A stretch of 64,000 bases of DNA. Origin: a virus. Every line of letters begins with the position of its first letter. Position 1 is the stretch's first letter. Below, piece by piece: positions 14,307 to 21,832 of the stretch. The stretch spans positions 1 through 64,000 of the IMG/VR virus record IMGVR_UViG_3300027985_000843. One strand, 5' to 3'. The position numbers and the translations under genes are program-made. Below the pieces are notes generated by a model. That model saw only the letters and a program-made list of their open reading frames with translations, searched no databases and was not told the DNA's origin.

Positions 14307-14584
14307 CCTGCCACCATACACCGGGCGCCGTCGCGAACCTCACCTGTACAGTGTTGCCCCTTGGAAGAATCGAGCCGTTCGAAGTACACCTCTCCTGCGA
14401 GCCCATAGAAGTCGATCATGCCTTGGGCAACCTTCTCAGCCCCTTCCTTGAGACGAGGATCTTCGCTGGTGGCCCGCGATCCTTGAATGCTGTCGACCCA
14501 CAGGTCCACAAGCATCGAGGCCCGGTCCATCACCTCGTGAAACTCCCCGTCGTTCACAATGTCCTCGTCCCAGTGCGTCGTCAT
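14303..14584 (-). CDS. hypothetical 93-aa protein
   Basis: ATG 14584 overlaps the upstream stop (ATGA) and has GGAG upstream. Acidic helical protein beginning MTTHWDEDIVNDGEFHEVMD. Unknown. Confidence 0.65.
   Translation of the reverse strand: MTTHWDEDIVNDGEFHEVMDRASMLVDLWVDSIQGSRATSEDPRLKEGAEKVAQGMIDFYGLAGEVYFERLDSSKGQHCTGEVRDGARCMVAG
14313..14322 (-). promoter_or_regulatory. class I extended -10 promoter
   Basis: GGTGTATGGT on the minus strand, 6 nt before ATG 14306; inside the end of the upstream gene. Confidence 0.7.
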
Positions 14585-15192
14585 TCTCTCCAGCTCCGTT
14601 CTAGACAGAGGGTGCAAGAAACCTCGGCTATGTCTGTCGTCAGCAGAGGGAAGTCACTCCGAACCGTCGGGTTGTCCACACACAGTCGCTGCCCGTCGCA
14701 GTCCTGGTAGTGCACCTTTTTCGAAGTGTGCACGCCTATCAGGCGCATGTTCAGCAGACATCTGACGCAGGTAACCTCTTCGACAACGTTCGTGTACAGA
14801 GGCTCTTTCCCGTGAGAGATTCCGCAAGGCTTCTCCCGATAATGCACCTTCTGGGTGGGCATCACCGGGACCTCGAACAGAGGGCGGCTGTATCGAGGTT
14901 TGAGAAGGATAGGGGGAGGCTCTTTCCCGTTGGCCTTGAGATAGTCCAACGCGAGACGCCGCTTGCCCTCCAGCAAGGCTTCCTTGGCGTTGTCGATAGC
15001 GAGGACCTCGATGAGCCGCAACTCGGGGACTGCTTCCCTACGCTCCACGCCACACACAGGGCACTTGCGAAAGGTCGACTTGACCCACTTGTACCGCTGA
15101 TAAAGGGCGTGGTTGCATTCCAACACATCAAAGGTGCGCCCTTGATGGTCGTAAACCGTCTGTATGACCTTCCGAACAACTCCGGGTCGCAC
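14581..15192 (-). CDS. zinc-binding protein with two repeated modules
   Basis: 203 aa, GTG start at 15192. CPVCGVE near residue 45; then two similar modules, each starting KVHY and ending EVTCVRCLLN or EVSCTLCLE, with one or two further Cys or His between. Internal repetition suggests a duplicated treble-clef or ribbon unit. Probably nucleic-acid or protein binding. Confidence 0.7.
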   Translation of the reverse strand: MRPGVVRKVIQTVYDHQGRTFDVLECNHALYQRYKWVKSTFRKCPVCGVERREAVPELRLIEVLAIDNAKEALLEGKRRLALDYLKANGKEPPPILLKPRYSRPLFEVPVMPTQKVHYREKPCGISHGKEPLYTNVVEEVTCVRCLLNMRLIGVHTSKKVHYQDCDGQRLCVDNPTVRSDFPLLTTDIAEVSCTLCLERSWRE

Positions 15193-15193
15193 G

Positions 15194-15694
15194 TCAATCT
15201 TCCATGTCTATGTCGAGGAATGGTATTCGGCGAGCCCCGGGAGAAGCAGCAGGAGCAACGGGCTTCGCTCCGAGCTTCTGCCGGCCCGGCCGCAACGTCG
15301 CCCAAGCCTCCTCCAGGGTGCCACTCTCGTATTCGTAGAATGTGGGGAATTCCTTGAGGGCCTGCTCAGCTCGGCACCGTAGGCACACGACCCCTCCCGG
15401 GGCGCAATCACACCCGATCCGATCAGCTATCGCAGACAGCAGCATGTGTAGGTCCTGAAAGGTCTCCTCACGGCTCACGCGGACTTCAGTTCGGTCCCCC
15501 GCTCGAAGCTCCTCCCCCACCACGATCTTCCGCCCTGTTGGGTACAGTTCGTGATGGCATCGGGGACAGTCTTCGAATCCCACATCGTCGTCTCGAACCC
15601 ATACCCGACCGCAGCCCGGGCAGTGCACCACCTCGGCCGGTAGTGTCTTGGTGGGAGACTTGGAGCGGCGAGCAACCACTTTCATGTCAGGCAT
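15194..15694 (-). CDS. double zinc-ribbon protein with acidic C-terminal tip
   Basis: 166 aa from ATG 15694 (15685 possible). Ribbon 1: CPGCGRVW...CPRCHHELY; second Cys group CDCAPGGVVCLRC. Ends ARRIPFLDIDMED after an Ala/Pro linker, an acidic-hydrophobic tip in the spirit of the tags seen in its neighbours. Confidence 0.7.
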   Translation of the reverse strand: MPDMKVVARRSKSPTKTLPAEVVHCPGCGRVWVRDDDVGFEDCPRCHHELYPTGRKIVVGEELRAGDRTEVRVSREETFQDLHMLLSAIADRIGCDCAPGGVVCLRCRAEQALKEFPTFYEYESGTLEEAWATLRPGRQKLGAKPVAPAASPGARRIPFLDIDMED

Positions 15695-16082
15695 CTTCAA
15701 TGTCTACACCACCGAGCCGGCTCCAGAAGGAAGAAACTTTGGCCTTGTGCGCCTCTTCCAGCTGCTGCATCCACTCAGGCAGGTTAATCACCCCGAAAGA
15801 ACACAGGCTGCTATCCCGACTCCGAACGATTCCGAGTTGGATGCTGCCCACATCGTTTGGCGCCCACATGACCAGGACGTGCTGGCGTGGGTTGGAACGG
15901 GCGGCCGCCCGCACCCTCTCGCGGGCAATCGCGGGAGGGTCCCCCGACCCGAGCCACCCACCCCGCCGCCCTGTGTAGGATGGCAGGATCGTGCACCACT
16001 CGTCGCCCCGAGCACTCAGTCGCTCAGTGCCCGCAGGCAAGTCGTCGACGGTCCCCTCGTAGAACGACAGGCTCAGAGGCAT
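15687..16082 (-). CDS. hypothetical protein with C-terminal RL tag
   Basis: 131 aa. Beta-rich body. Ends SSFWSRLGGVDIEDA, one of the shared C-terminal tags (aromatic, x, RL, then Asp-Ile and acids). Overlaps its neighbours on both sides by 8-10 nt, so it is part of the leftward operon. Confidence 0.7.
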   Translation of the reverse strand: MPLSLSFYEGTVDDLPAGTERLSARGDEWCTILPSYTGRRGGWLGSGDPPAIARERVRAAARSNPRQHVLVMWAPNDVGSIQLGIVRSRDSSLCSFGVINLPEWMQQLEEAHKAKVSSFWSRLGGVDIEDA

Positions 16083-16549
16083 GGCAGCCTCTCAGGCAGG
16101 CTTCGCTGAATTCGATGGCGAATATCAGGGGTCGTGTGCATCAGCCAGGGAATTCGCTCGGGGATGTCCTTCCACGAAGGGAACTCCACGAGAGGTGAGG
16201 TCGGTCCCCTATGCCGGTAGTGGGCCAGCCCCAAGTTGAAGGTCAGTTCGTTGTAGAACACTTCGATCTTGACCAGCGCGAGATACTCGCCGCCCGAACG
16301 GGGAAGCTGAAGGGCCCGCCGTCGGAGGAATGCTTTCGCTCCGCCCTCCTTGATGAGGGCGTAGCTCGCGTAGGGGAAGCTGAGGTGCCCCGCACCCTTC
16401 CTCAGGTGCGGAACCCACCCCTTGGGCGGGTCGTTCGGGAAATACTTGTCCGGACCCGGTCGCCAAAACATGAAGTTGGAGGAGTTGAGGAGGTCGGCCA
16501 AGGGCAAATCCCCCGCCGTTGTCAACCAATACCGTACTGGGATCATCAT
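16073..16549 (-). CDS. hypothetical protein, DarT-like appearance
   Basis: 158 aa from ATG 16549. RYWLTTAGDLPLADLL..SNFMFW.PGPD and later YALIKEGGAKAF and FYNELTFN give the look of a small ADP-ribosyltransferase-like or structural alpha/beta domain, but I cannot confirm any family. Function left open. Confidence 0.65.
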   Translation of the reverse strand: MMIPVRYWLTTAGDLPLADLLNSSNFMFWRPGPDKYFPNDPPKGWVPHLRKGAGHLSFPYASYALIKEGGAKAFLRRRALQLPRSGGEYLALVKIEVFYNELTFNLGLAHYRHRGPTSPLVEFPSWKDIPERIPWLMHTTPDIRHRIQRSLPERLPCL

Positions 16550-16965
16550 GGCACCACCCGATAGCGAGAGGACCCTCCACACACTCGATTGCGGACGCTA
16601 GGGCGCCCGCCAAGCCCCCTTTTGGATTCCAGGGGTGTCCGAGGTCGTAGAGGGCTGTCGTCGCCCCTGAGGGCCGCCTGAGCGTCGAGAGTGTCGAACA
16701 GACTTCGGAGCTTCAGAATCTCTCGGTCATGATCATGGGAGGGCCGTTCACCTTTGAGCCAGAAGATCTGTTCGGGAGGGCTGCATCGGGAACACGGGCA
16801 GGGACGGCCGCCCCTTCTCTCGTGCCACCTGCCGTCAACCGTCTGCCAGATCTCATCCCCCGTCACGTCGTGTCTGATGGTGACGATGACGGGGTCGGTG
16901 ATGGTGGCCGACGTCGTGCTGGTGATGACGGTCGACGTTGTGTTCGTGGCGCTGTAGGGAATCAT
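16546..16965 (-). CDS. hypothetical protein with CPCSRC motif
   Basis: 139 aa, overlapping the next start by 4 nt. Thr/Ser-rich N-terminus, then CPCSRCSPPEQIFWLKGE, helical stretch and basic C-terminus. No family recognised; a long plus-strand frame opposite is judged a shadow. Confidence 0.55.
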   Translation of the reverse strand: MIPYSATNTTSTVITSTTSATITDPVIVTIRHDVTGDEIWQTVDGRWHERRGGRPCPCSRCSPPEQIFWLKGERPSHDHDREILKLRSLFDTLDAQAALRGDDSPLRPRTPLESKRGLGGRPSVRNRVCGGSSRYRVVP

Positions 16966-16986
16966 TCGCGTTCTTCCAGAGCTAGG

Positions 16987-17343
16987 TCAGCCATACTTCC
17001 CCACAGGGTAGCAGCCGGTGACGTAGTGGTACGCGCGGAACAGCTTGCCGTTTTGCTCGTTGCTGTTGAGGTACTCTCGCAACCTCTCTTCGGTCACGCC
17101 GGCATACTCGGCCACGTCTTTGATGGCACGATCGGACATGGACACGAAGCTCAGCGAGACGAGTTTGAAGTCAGAGATTTCCTTAACCCTTTCCTTGACT
17201 TCTTCCGGCACAGGGGTGCCACCAGATTCGGAGCATCGAGGACAGAGGGCGTGCTGGATTTGGCAGCCCATGCTCAACCTGGCGAAAAAGGGGCTGTCCG
17301 GATCGAATGGGGCTAGGTCTAGAGGAAGATGCTTCTTGGGCAT
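16987..17343 (-). CDS. leaderless hypothetical protein with Cys-x-x-Cys
   Basis: 118 aa; ATG 17343 is 7 nt from a class I box, which rules out the longer frame from 17571. CPRCSES near residue 33; the C-terminal half (IKDVAEYAGVTEERLREYL) looks like a helix-turn-helix, so DNA binding is possible. Confidence 0.7.
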   Translation of the reverse strand: MPKKHLPLDLAPFDPDSPFFARLSMGCQIQHALCPRCSESGGTPVPEEVKERVKEISDFKLVSLSFVSMSDRAIKDVAEYAGVTEERLREYLNSNEQNGKLFRAYHYVTGCYPVGKYG

Positions 17344-17348
17344 GCCCC

Positions 17349-17645
17349 CTATTCTACACCGTATCGCTCGCGTTGTCGGGCTCGACGTTCCTGGAGGCTC
17401 GTTCCATGGTGGCGTCGGGTGCGACTGCACATCATGCAGGAGCACGGACAGCAGTGGGTCGATGCGAAGAGGCCAACCAGCTTCTTTGAGGGGTCGTACC
17501 ACTTCCCGAGGCCCACACCGTTGCGGGACTGGTTGGGGCCAGACCCGTTCGTGCTGGCAGCCGTGAGCCACACCTTGCCAAGGAATTGGTGGGCCTTGAC
17601 CTTCATGCGCCTGGCATGGTGTCGTCTGAACGCTCGGCTCCTCAT
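17349..17645 (-). CDS. basic Cys-rich small protein
   Basis: 98 aa (or 84 aa from ATG 17603). CCPCSCMMC in the second half suggests a metal site; termini are strongly Arg-rich. ATG 17645 follows the preceding stop by 1 nt (TGACATG). Nucleic-acid binding is plausible. Confidence 0.5.
   Translation of the reverse strand: MRSRAFRRHHARRMKVKAHQFLGKVWLTAASTNGSGPNQSRNGVGLGKWYDPSKKLVGLFASTHCCPCSCMMCSRTRRHHGTSLQERRARQRERYGVE
17351..17360 (-). promoter_or_regulatory. class I extended -10 promoter
   Basis: GGTGTAGAAT on the minus strand, 7 nt before ATG 17343; within the 3' end of the gene upstream. Confidence 0.75.
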
Positions 17646-17646
17646 G

Positions 17647-17808
17647 TCACGCCTGGAGTTCGGCCTTCTTGGGCTTCTCGAACTTCACGCCACGCTGACT
17701 GTCCTTGGCCTTGGCCGCACACGTCGAGCACAAGGGTAGGGTTCCGTTGGAGGTGGTTGCTGGGCGCTGCCCGCAACCGAAACACATCTGTCTGTCCTTC
17801 GTCGCCAT
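17647..17808 (-). CDS. 53-aa zinc-ribbon protein
   Basis: Short gene between two coupled genes. CFGCGQRP and then LCSTCAAK give a four-Cys ribbon followed by a Lys-rich tail. Begins 12 nt after the upstream stop. Confidence 0.65.
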   Translation of the reverse strand: MATKDRQMCFGCGQRPATTSNGTLPLCSTCAAKAKDSQRGVKFEKPKKAELQA

Positions 17809-17820
17809 ACCACAGAGTCC

Positions 17821-18393
17821 TCACAAGAAGATGGACGGATCTTCGCACAGTTGCTTGAGTTGTTCAACCTTCCACGGGTCCACGTCTTCCGCCGCCGGCA
17901 ATGGGGGCATCAGGAAGGGGCCCGCCGCCCGAGCGACAACGACCTCTTGAGCTGCGGCGCCTTGGTCCGATGTGGGAAACACCAGGGTATTCTTGAGCCC
18001 GGACACCTCCAGCATGTACTTGAGGTGCTCCTCGTCCTGTTCGCTGCCCGTCGGCCACCCCTCGTCGCGAGGCCACACACGGCCGTCCCACCCGTAGCGG
18101 TCCAGGGCGGCCACGATGTTGTTGAGCGTCTCCTCGAAGACGGGCAGCTCGACTTGCAAGGTACCCCCCGGCTTCGAATCGACGGGATTTTTGGGCAGGA
18201 GCAAGACGGACAGCATCACGAGAGGTGTTTCCGTGGCCTCTCTGACCCCAATCCACCCAAAGAGGGGGAGCGACAGGAATGTTCCCTTGACCGGCTCGGA
18301 CAGAACTTTGCCCACGGGCAGCATTCGGTGATCGACGCCGGTCGCACCCGTGGGACGGGCCATCTTGTTTTTTCGCTTGTCACTGATCTTCAT
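17821..18393 (-). CDS. leaderless hypothetical protein
   Basis: 190 aa; ATG 18393 lies 7 nt from a class I box. Basic N-terminus, then a beta-rich core (LVMLSVLLLP) and an acidic Pro-rich end. No known family; first gene of a leftward unit with the three genes after it. Confidence 0.7.
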   Translation of the reverse strand: MKISDKRKNKMARPTGATGVDHRMLPVGKVLSEPVKGTFLSLPLFGWIGVREATETPLVMLSVLLLPKNPVDSKPGGTLQVELPVFEETLNNIVAALDRYGWDGRVWPRDEGWPTGSEQDEEHLKYMLEVSGLKNTLVFPTSDQGAAAQEVVVARAAGPFLMPPLPAAEDVDPWKVEQLKQLCEDPSIFL

Positions 18394-18400
18394 GGGGCCT

Positions 18401-18410
18401 TCTATACACC
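18401..18410 (-). promoter_or_regulatory. class I extended -10 promoter
   Basis: GGTGTATAGA on the minus strand, 7 nt before ATG 18393. Confidence 0.75.
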
Positions 18411-18414
18411 GGTC

Positions 18415-19011
18415 TCAGTCGAAGTCGAAGTCGTCTTTACCCAACCGGTTCCAAGCTGTTTTAGGTTCGGGATTGACGCTCTGGTAAGTCGGGCGAGAAG
18501 CCAGACCGTTCAATGGAACCGAACCCCTGGGAGGTATCATTACCCCTCCGATGTACAAGGTCTGACCTGTCAGATTCTGAAGGTTCAGACCGTCGAAGCT
18601 TGTGGCCGCCGTGCCGTTGGCGATAGCCATCTGGGCTTCTGATATGTGCACCACGACTGGAGTGCTGTCGTTGGAGGCGGGAGTATCGCGATAGGGGTGG
18701 GATGAAGATACGTGAAAGACAGTGTCAGGCTCAGGGTCCCTGTCGTAGATGGGGCGAGCCCCATCAGGCAGCGAAGGGATGCCACCGGGTACGGGCCTGG
18801 GCCTGGGCCTGGGCTGGGTCTGACGACTATTTTCGACCTCGACAACGTGCCTCATGTGCTGTTGGCAGGCGAAACAGAAGTCGCCTCCAAACCTTCCGGT
18901 GGCATGAAGCGCCAGCGCTTCGGTGCCGTGTGTGCTCAGCCTGCTCCGGCATATGTCGCAGACGACATAGTACCTAACCGTGCCGTCTAGTGTCGCAGTC
19001 TCGATCGCCAT
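18415..19011 (-). CDS. zinc-finger protein with C-terminal RL tag
   Basis: 198 aa. CDICRSRL...CFACQQH near residues 18-50 is a zinc ribbon. A Pro/Arg linker (RPRPRPVPGG) follows, then a beta domain (TGQTLYIGGVMIPPRGSV) and the tag TAWNRLGKDDFDFD at the very end. ATG 19011 is 8 nt from a class I box shared with a divergent gene. Confidence 0.75.
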   Translation of the reverse strand: MAIETATLDGTVRYYVVCDICRSRLSTHGTEALALHATGRFGGDFCFACQQHMRHVVEVENSRQTQPRPRPRPVPGGIPSLPDGARPIYDRDPEPDTVFHVSSSHPYRDTPASNDSTPVVVHISEAQMAIANGTAATSFDGLNLQNLTGQTLYIGGVMIPPRGSVPLNGLASRPTYQSVNPEPKTAWNRLGKDDFDFD

Positions 19012-19019
19012 TTGATCTG

Positions 19020-19044
19020 AGCATACACCAAATCGGTGTAGAAT
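19020..19044. promoter_or_regulatory. divergent pair of class I promoters
   Basis: Back-to-back boxes: GGTGTATGCT on minus (19020-19029, for ATG 19011) and GGTGTAGAAT on plus (19035-19044, for ATG 19051, gap 6), with 5 bp between them. Confidence 0.8.
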
Positions 19045-19050
19045 CTAAGC

Positions 19051-19479
19051 ATGACGCAACACGTACAAGCGAGGCTCATCGATGATGCCCGGCGTGCTTT
19101 TCTTAATTCTCCTGCTCGTGGTGGACGACATCTACAACAACCAACGACACAAGTGAGCAACATGACCATCGAATGTGTCTTCAGCGGGCACAGCCTTCGA
19201 GAAGGCTTGTGCGACGGCAAGGCGACATCGTTCTTTCGCAGTGCCAAGGGGACCGTTTGGGCGCTGTGTACCTCCTGCGCTGATCAACACAAGCGGGTGA
19301 GCATCGGTCTGGCGAAGCAAGGCCGGTTGGCGATCAAGCCCCTCGCGGGAGCCACCTTCGACATACCCTTGGACGACCCCGAGACCCTCGCCATCTGGGA
19401 GAGTCAGGGACCGGAGACCGTCCAGGGTATCATCCAAGCTGTGGACTACGTGACCAAGCGGTCGGTGACCAAAGGCTAG
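19051..19479 (+). CDS. leaderless hypothetical protein with Cys motifs
   Basis: 142 aa from the leaderless ATG 19051; ATG at about 19162 (MTIECVFSGH) is an alternative start. The core has CVFSGH...LCDGK and LCTSCADQH, resembling a treble clef. The first 37 residues overlap a tiny membrane ORF in another frame. Confidence 0.65.
   Translation: MTQHVQARLIDDARRAFLNSPARGGRHLQQPTTQVSNMTIECVFSGHSLREGLCDGKATSFFRSAKGTVWALCTSCADQHKRVSIGLAKQGRLAIKPLAGATFDIPLDDPETLAIWESQGPETVQGIIQAVDYVTKRSVTKG
19082..19156 (+). CDS. possible 24-aa membrane peptide
   Basis: Overlaps the gene at 19051 in another frame. It encodes a single hydrophobic helix (GVLFLILLLVV) with charged tail, and its stop is 5 nt before the internal ATG of the larger gene. 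Such an overlap could be real or chance. Confidence 0.3.
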   Translation: MMPGVLFLILLLVVDDIYNNQRHK

Positions 19480-19790
19480 CGGTCAGCCGCTGCCGCCGCG
19501 ACCAACAGCATCGCCTTGTTCTCGGCGATCTCTCGATCTACCTTCTCAATCTCGTCCCGAAGTGCCCGACCCGTCTTGCCGATGGCAGCCAGCTCGTTGC
19601 CGGCCACTCCCCGGGCCCGCCCCCGAAGCGCCTTGTTGGCTTCCTTCTTCAGGGCGTACGCCTTGCGAAGCGCGTCTAGCTCGACCTTGGCCTGCTCCAG
19701 GACCTTGGCACTCACAGTAGTGCCCCAGCAATGAGGGCACAGCACCATCTTGATTCTGCCGGCCTCACAATGTCCGCAAGTGTTCCGCAT
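19476..19790 (-). CDS. zinc-ribbon plus coiled-coil protein
   Basis: 104 aa from a class II promoter. CGHCEAG...CPHCWG at the start (zinc ribbon) followed by ~75 residues of Ala/Leu/Glu-rich coiled coil. Probably an adaptor protein. Overlaps the convergent gene end by 4 nt. Confidence 0.75.
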   Translation of the reverse strand: MRNTCGHCEAGRIKMVLCPHCWGTTVSAKVLEQAKVELDALRKAYALKKEANKALRGRARGVAGNELAAIGKTGRALRDEIEKVDREIAENKAMLLVAAAAADR

Positions 19791-19794
19791 GTCC

Positions 19795-19824
19795 CTACTA
19801 CGATCGTTCTGGACGATAGTTCGG
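19795..19824 (-). promoter_or_regulatory. class II (ECF-like) promoter
   Basis: CCGAAC-N16-CGTAGTAG on the minus strand, gap 5 to ATG 19790. Confidence 0.8.
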
Positions 19825-19831
19825 AAAAATC

Positions 19832-19841
19832 GGTGTACCTA
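19832..19841 (+). promoter_or_regulatory. class I promoter
   Basis: GGTGTACCTA, 6 nt before ATG 19848. It lies 8 bp from the divergent class II promoter, so the two classes face away from each other here. Confidence 0.65.
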
Positions 19842-19847
19842 GCCAAC

Positions 19848-20108
19848 ATGAGGGAAGACATCATCATCGCCCAAGAACTTGAGGCCATGCGGAACGTGCA
19901 CGGAATGGACACTGCCCAGGCACTTCTCAAGGCCAATGGCTTCATCCTGCTTGCTTTCGGTCCCCGAAAGGTCACCTTCTACCCCGAGGACACGAAGATG
20001 ACCGACCGAGGCAGAATTCCACGAGAGGCCATCATCACCCAGACAGGCGTTCAATACCAAGAGTTCGCCAAAACTCTGAAAAAACCGGCCAAGAAGACGA
20101 GCAAATGA
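19848..20108 (+). CDS. leaderless hypothetical protein
   Basis: 86 aa from ATG 19848. Helical N-terminus (MREDIIIAQELEAMRNVHG) and Lys-rich C-terminus (AKTLKKPAKKTSK). The end overlaps the next start (ATGA). Unknown. Confidence 0.7.
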   Translation: MREDIIIAQELEAMRNVHGMDTAQALLKANGFILLAFGPRKVTFYPEDTKMTDRGRIPREAIITQTGVQYQEFAKTLKKPAKKTSK

Positions 20109-20614
20109 TCTATTTCGCTGGGGGATTCAATAACCAGGGCAAGATGCTTGCCGTCGCCATTGGATCCAGCGACGACCCTGAACGCGCAGTTGAGAGACTC
20201 CGAGAGACGGCCCCATTCAAGACGCGCCTGCTTGCTGTCGAGGACGGCTCCGGAGAGGCTCTTGAGCGGCTCAGGAATCGATTCCGCACGGCCAGGCTAC
20301 AAGGACCCTGGTTCAAAGGCACGGAGGCCCTCACGGCCTACCTGGACGCCCTGCCACCCCTCTCTGTGTCGGGGAAGACCACCCGCATCTCCCTCGACGT
20401 AACAGCTCGGGAGTTCCAGCAGATCGAATCGGCCAGGTTGATGCTAGGAGTCAAGACCAAGGCCAAGTTCATCCGCCGAGCCATACGCTTCTTCGTCAGG
20501 GTTGTCACTCTCCAGAGCCAGGGCTTCTTGATTCAGGCAATCAAGGACGGGACCCTCTACCAGTTCCAGGACCTCGACCACGACCCCACACGCCCCGACG
20601 CACACCCCAAATAG
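20105..20614 (+). CDS. GIY-YIG-like (MUG113/T5orf172) domain fused to ribbon-helix-helix
   Basis: 169 aa. Residues 1-80 follow the pattern of T5orf172/MUG113 domains: YFAGG strand, VAIGSSDDPERAVERLR, a Glu in the next helix, and RLQGPWF. Residues ~95-132 (TRISLDVTAREFQQIESARL) look like a ribbon-helix-helix DNA-binding domain. A nuclease-like module joined to a dimeric DNA-binding domain could be a site-specific nuclease or repressor. The usual catalytic Tyr and Arg are only partly recognisable. Confidence 0.6.
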   Translation: MIYFAGGFNNQGKMLAVAIGSSDDPERAVERLRETAPFKTRLLAVEDGSGEALERLRNRFRTARLQGPWFKGTEALTAYLDALPPLSVSGKTTRISLDVTAREFQQIESARLMLGVKTKAKFIRRAIRFFVRVVTLQSQGFLIQAIKDGTLYQFQDLDHDPTRPDAHPK

Positions 20615-20619
20615 GACGA

Positions 20620-20644
20620 CCCCGTGGGGAAGGAACCCACGGGG
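20620..20644. terminator. hairpin between convergent genes
   Basis: Perfect 9-bp stem CCCCGTGGG / CCCACGGGG with a 7-nt loop, 6 nt after the plus-strand stop and facing the end of a minus-strand gene. No U-tract, so termination strength is uncertain; it could act in both directions. Confidence 0.65.
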
Positions 20645-20695
20645 CCATGGAGGAAACGGGACCTACCTAAACCATTCCACAGTTAGGGTGGATGG

Positions 20696-21154
20696 TCAAG
20701 GGGTCATATCAAAGGGGTCATTGTCCAAGAGACGGCCCCAAGCTGTGCGGTCCCCTTGGAAGTCGTACTTGGGGTTGTAGTCCGACAGGACGGCCGCGAA
20801 CTTCGTACTGTGTCCGTCTTCTGTCAGGTGAACGGTGACTTCCCACAACCCTCGGTCCTGTCGGTGGAAAAGGGACACGCCCCCTTCGCGCCTTGTGACC
20901 AACTTGACCCGCTGGTTATGGTCGAGGGCCACTGTGGATCCCACCTGGAAAGACGCGACCCTTCGATCGTCGAATGGTCGAAGCAAGTACAGTTGCCAGT
21001 CCCGGTGCATGTCCAGCTTCTCGACCAGCCCCTCTGTCTCGTCCGTCGGACGTACGAGGTCCTTCGAGTCTCGATGAAGGATGACCACCCCAAGGGCACA
21101 CCTCAGGGAGGTGCTGTCCAAGCGGACGTACGCGGGCGATAGCTCAATCAGCAT
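20696..21154 (-). CDS. hypothetical protein with C-terminal RL tag
   Basis: 152 aa; ATG 21154 overlaps the end of pyrE by 11 nt. Beta-rich body with no known motif. Ends TAWGRLLDNDPFDMTP, one of the clearest tags. Co-transcribed with pyrE. Confidence 0.7.
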   Translation of the reverse strand: MLIELSPAYVRLDSTSLRCALGVVILHRDSKDLVRPTDETEGLVEKLDMHRDWQLYLLRPFDDRRVASFQVGSTVALDHNQRVKLVTRREGGVSLFHRQDRGLWEVTVHLTEDGHSTKFAAVLSDYNPKYDFQGDRTAWGRLLDNDPFDMTP

Positions 21155-21767
21155 CAGGACTCCGAATGAAGTCAGATCGTGTGAAGAGGGACCGAACAGT
21201 AAGCCCCGTCTCCGTTGTGATGCGGCCCACGCCGCCCTCCTTGCGGTCGACCACAACGCACACCCCCACGACATTGTGGCCGGCCTCACGCAGAGCTTGA
21301 ATGGCCCGAATGGTCGAGCCTCCCGTGGTGACCACATCCTCCAGGAGCACGACACGTGCACACGTGACATTTCCTTCCTCGTCCGCTCCGTACGGGAAAG
21401 GAGCTTCCACGATTTTACCCATGCCGTGCCCCTTTGGAGCTTTCCGGATGTAGAAGGCGGGTAGCAGCGGGATGTTCTGGGGGCCCCCGAGTTCACCCGT
21501 CAGAACACGATCGAGAGCTGACGTGTAGGATACAGCACTCGCGAGCGGGCACCCTCCCAGCTCCACGCCCGCAATAGCTTGAACGTTGTCGAACGTCTTG
21601 ACCATCTCGTACAGCAGACGCCCCAGCTTCCAGTGCCCATCAGCAGACAGGGCCACCGGCCGAACGTCGATGTAGAAGTCACTGGTCTTGCCAGAGGCAA
21701 GAGTGAACTCCCCTCGCTTGAACCCCCACAGCTTGAGCATCCCCAGAAGCGATTGTTTCATCTTCAT
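21144..21767 (-). CDS. pyrE: orotate phosphoribosyltransferase
   Basis: 207 aa from ATG 21767 (AAGGAG just upstream). It converts orotate and PRPP to OMP in pyrimidine synthesis. The order of motifs is typical: GEFTLASGKTSDFYIDVRP near residues 15-33, a Gly-rich loop, and the PRPP loop VVLLEDVVTTGGST near residues 132-145. Length fits the family. A phage copy would boost UTP/CTP supply during infection. A weak class I box (GGTGTACCAG) lies 12 nt upstream. Confidence 0.9.
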   Translation of the reverse strand: MKMKQSLLGMLKLWGFKRGEFTLASGKTSDFYIDVRPVALSADGHWKLGRLLYEMVKTFDNVQAIAGVELGGCPLASAVSYTSALDRVLTGELGGPQNIPLLPAFYIRKAPKGHGMGKIVEAPFPYGADEEGNVTCARVVLLEDVVTTGGSTIRAIQALREAGHNVVGVCVVVDRKEGGVGRITTETGLTVRSLFTRSDFIRSPDAD

Positions 21768-21779
21768 CTCCTTGCCTAT

Positions 21780-21789
21780 CTGGTACACC
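21780..21789 (-). promoter_or_regulatory. class I-like promoter, weak
   Basis: GGTGTACCAG on the minus strand, 12 nt before ATG 21767; poor hexamer and longer gap than normal. Confidence 0.4.
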
Positions 21790-21832
21790 GGGTCGGGTGC
21801 CGTGGGCAATCTTCTTGTGACTTTCCCCAAGC

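Noticed and set aside
16729-17316. 195-aa plus-strand frame
   Set aside because: Opposite two leftward genes, one with a class I promoter; no start signal of its own.
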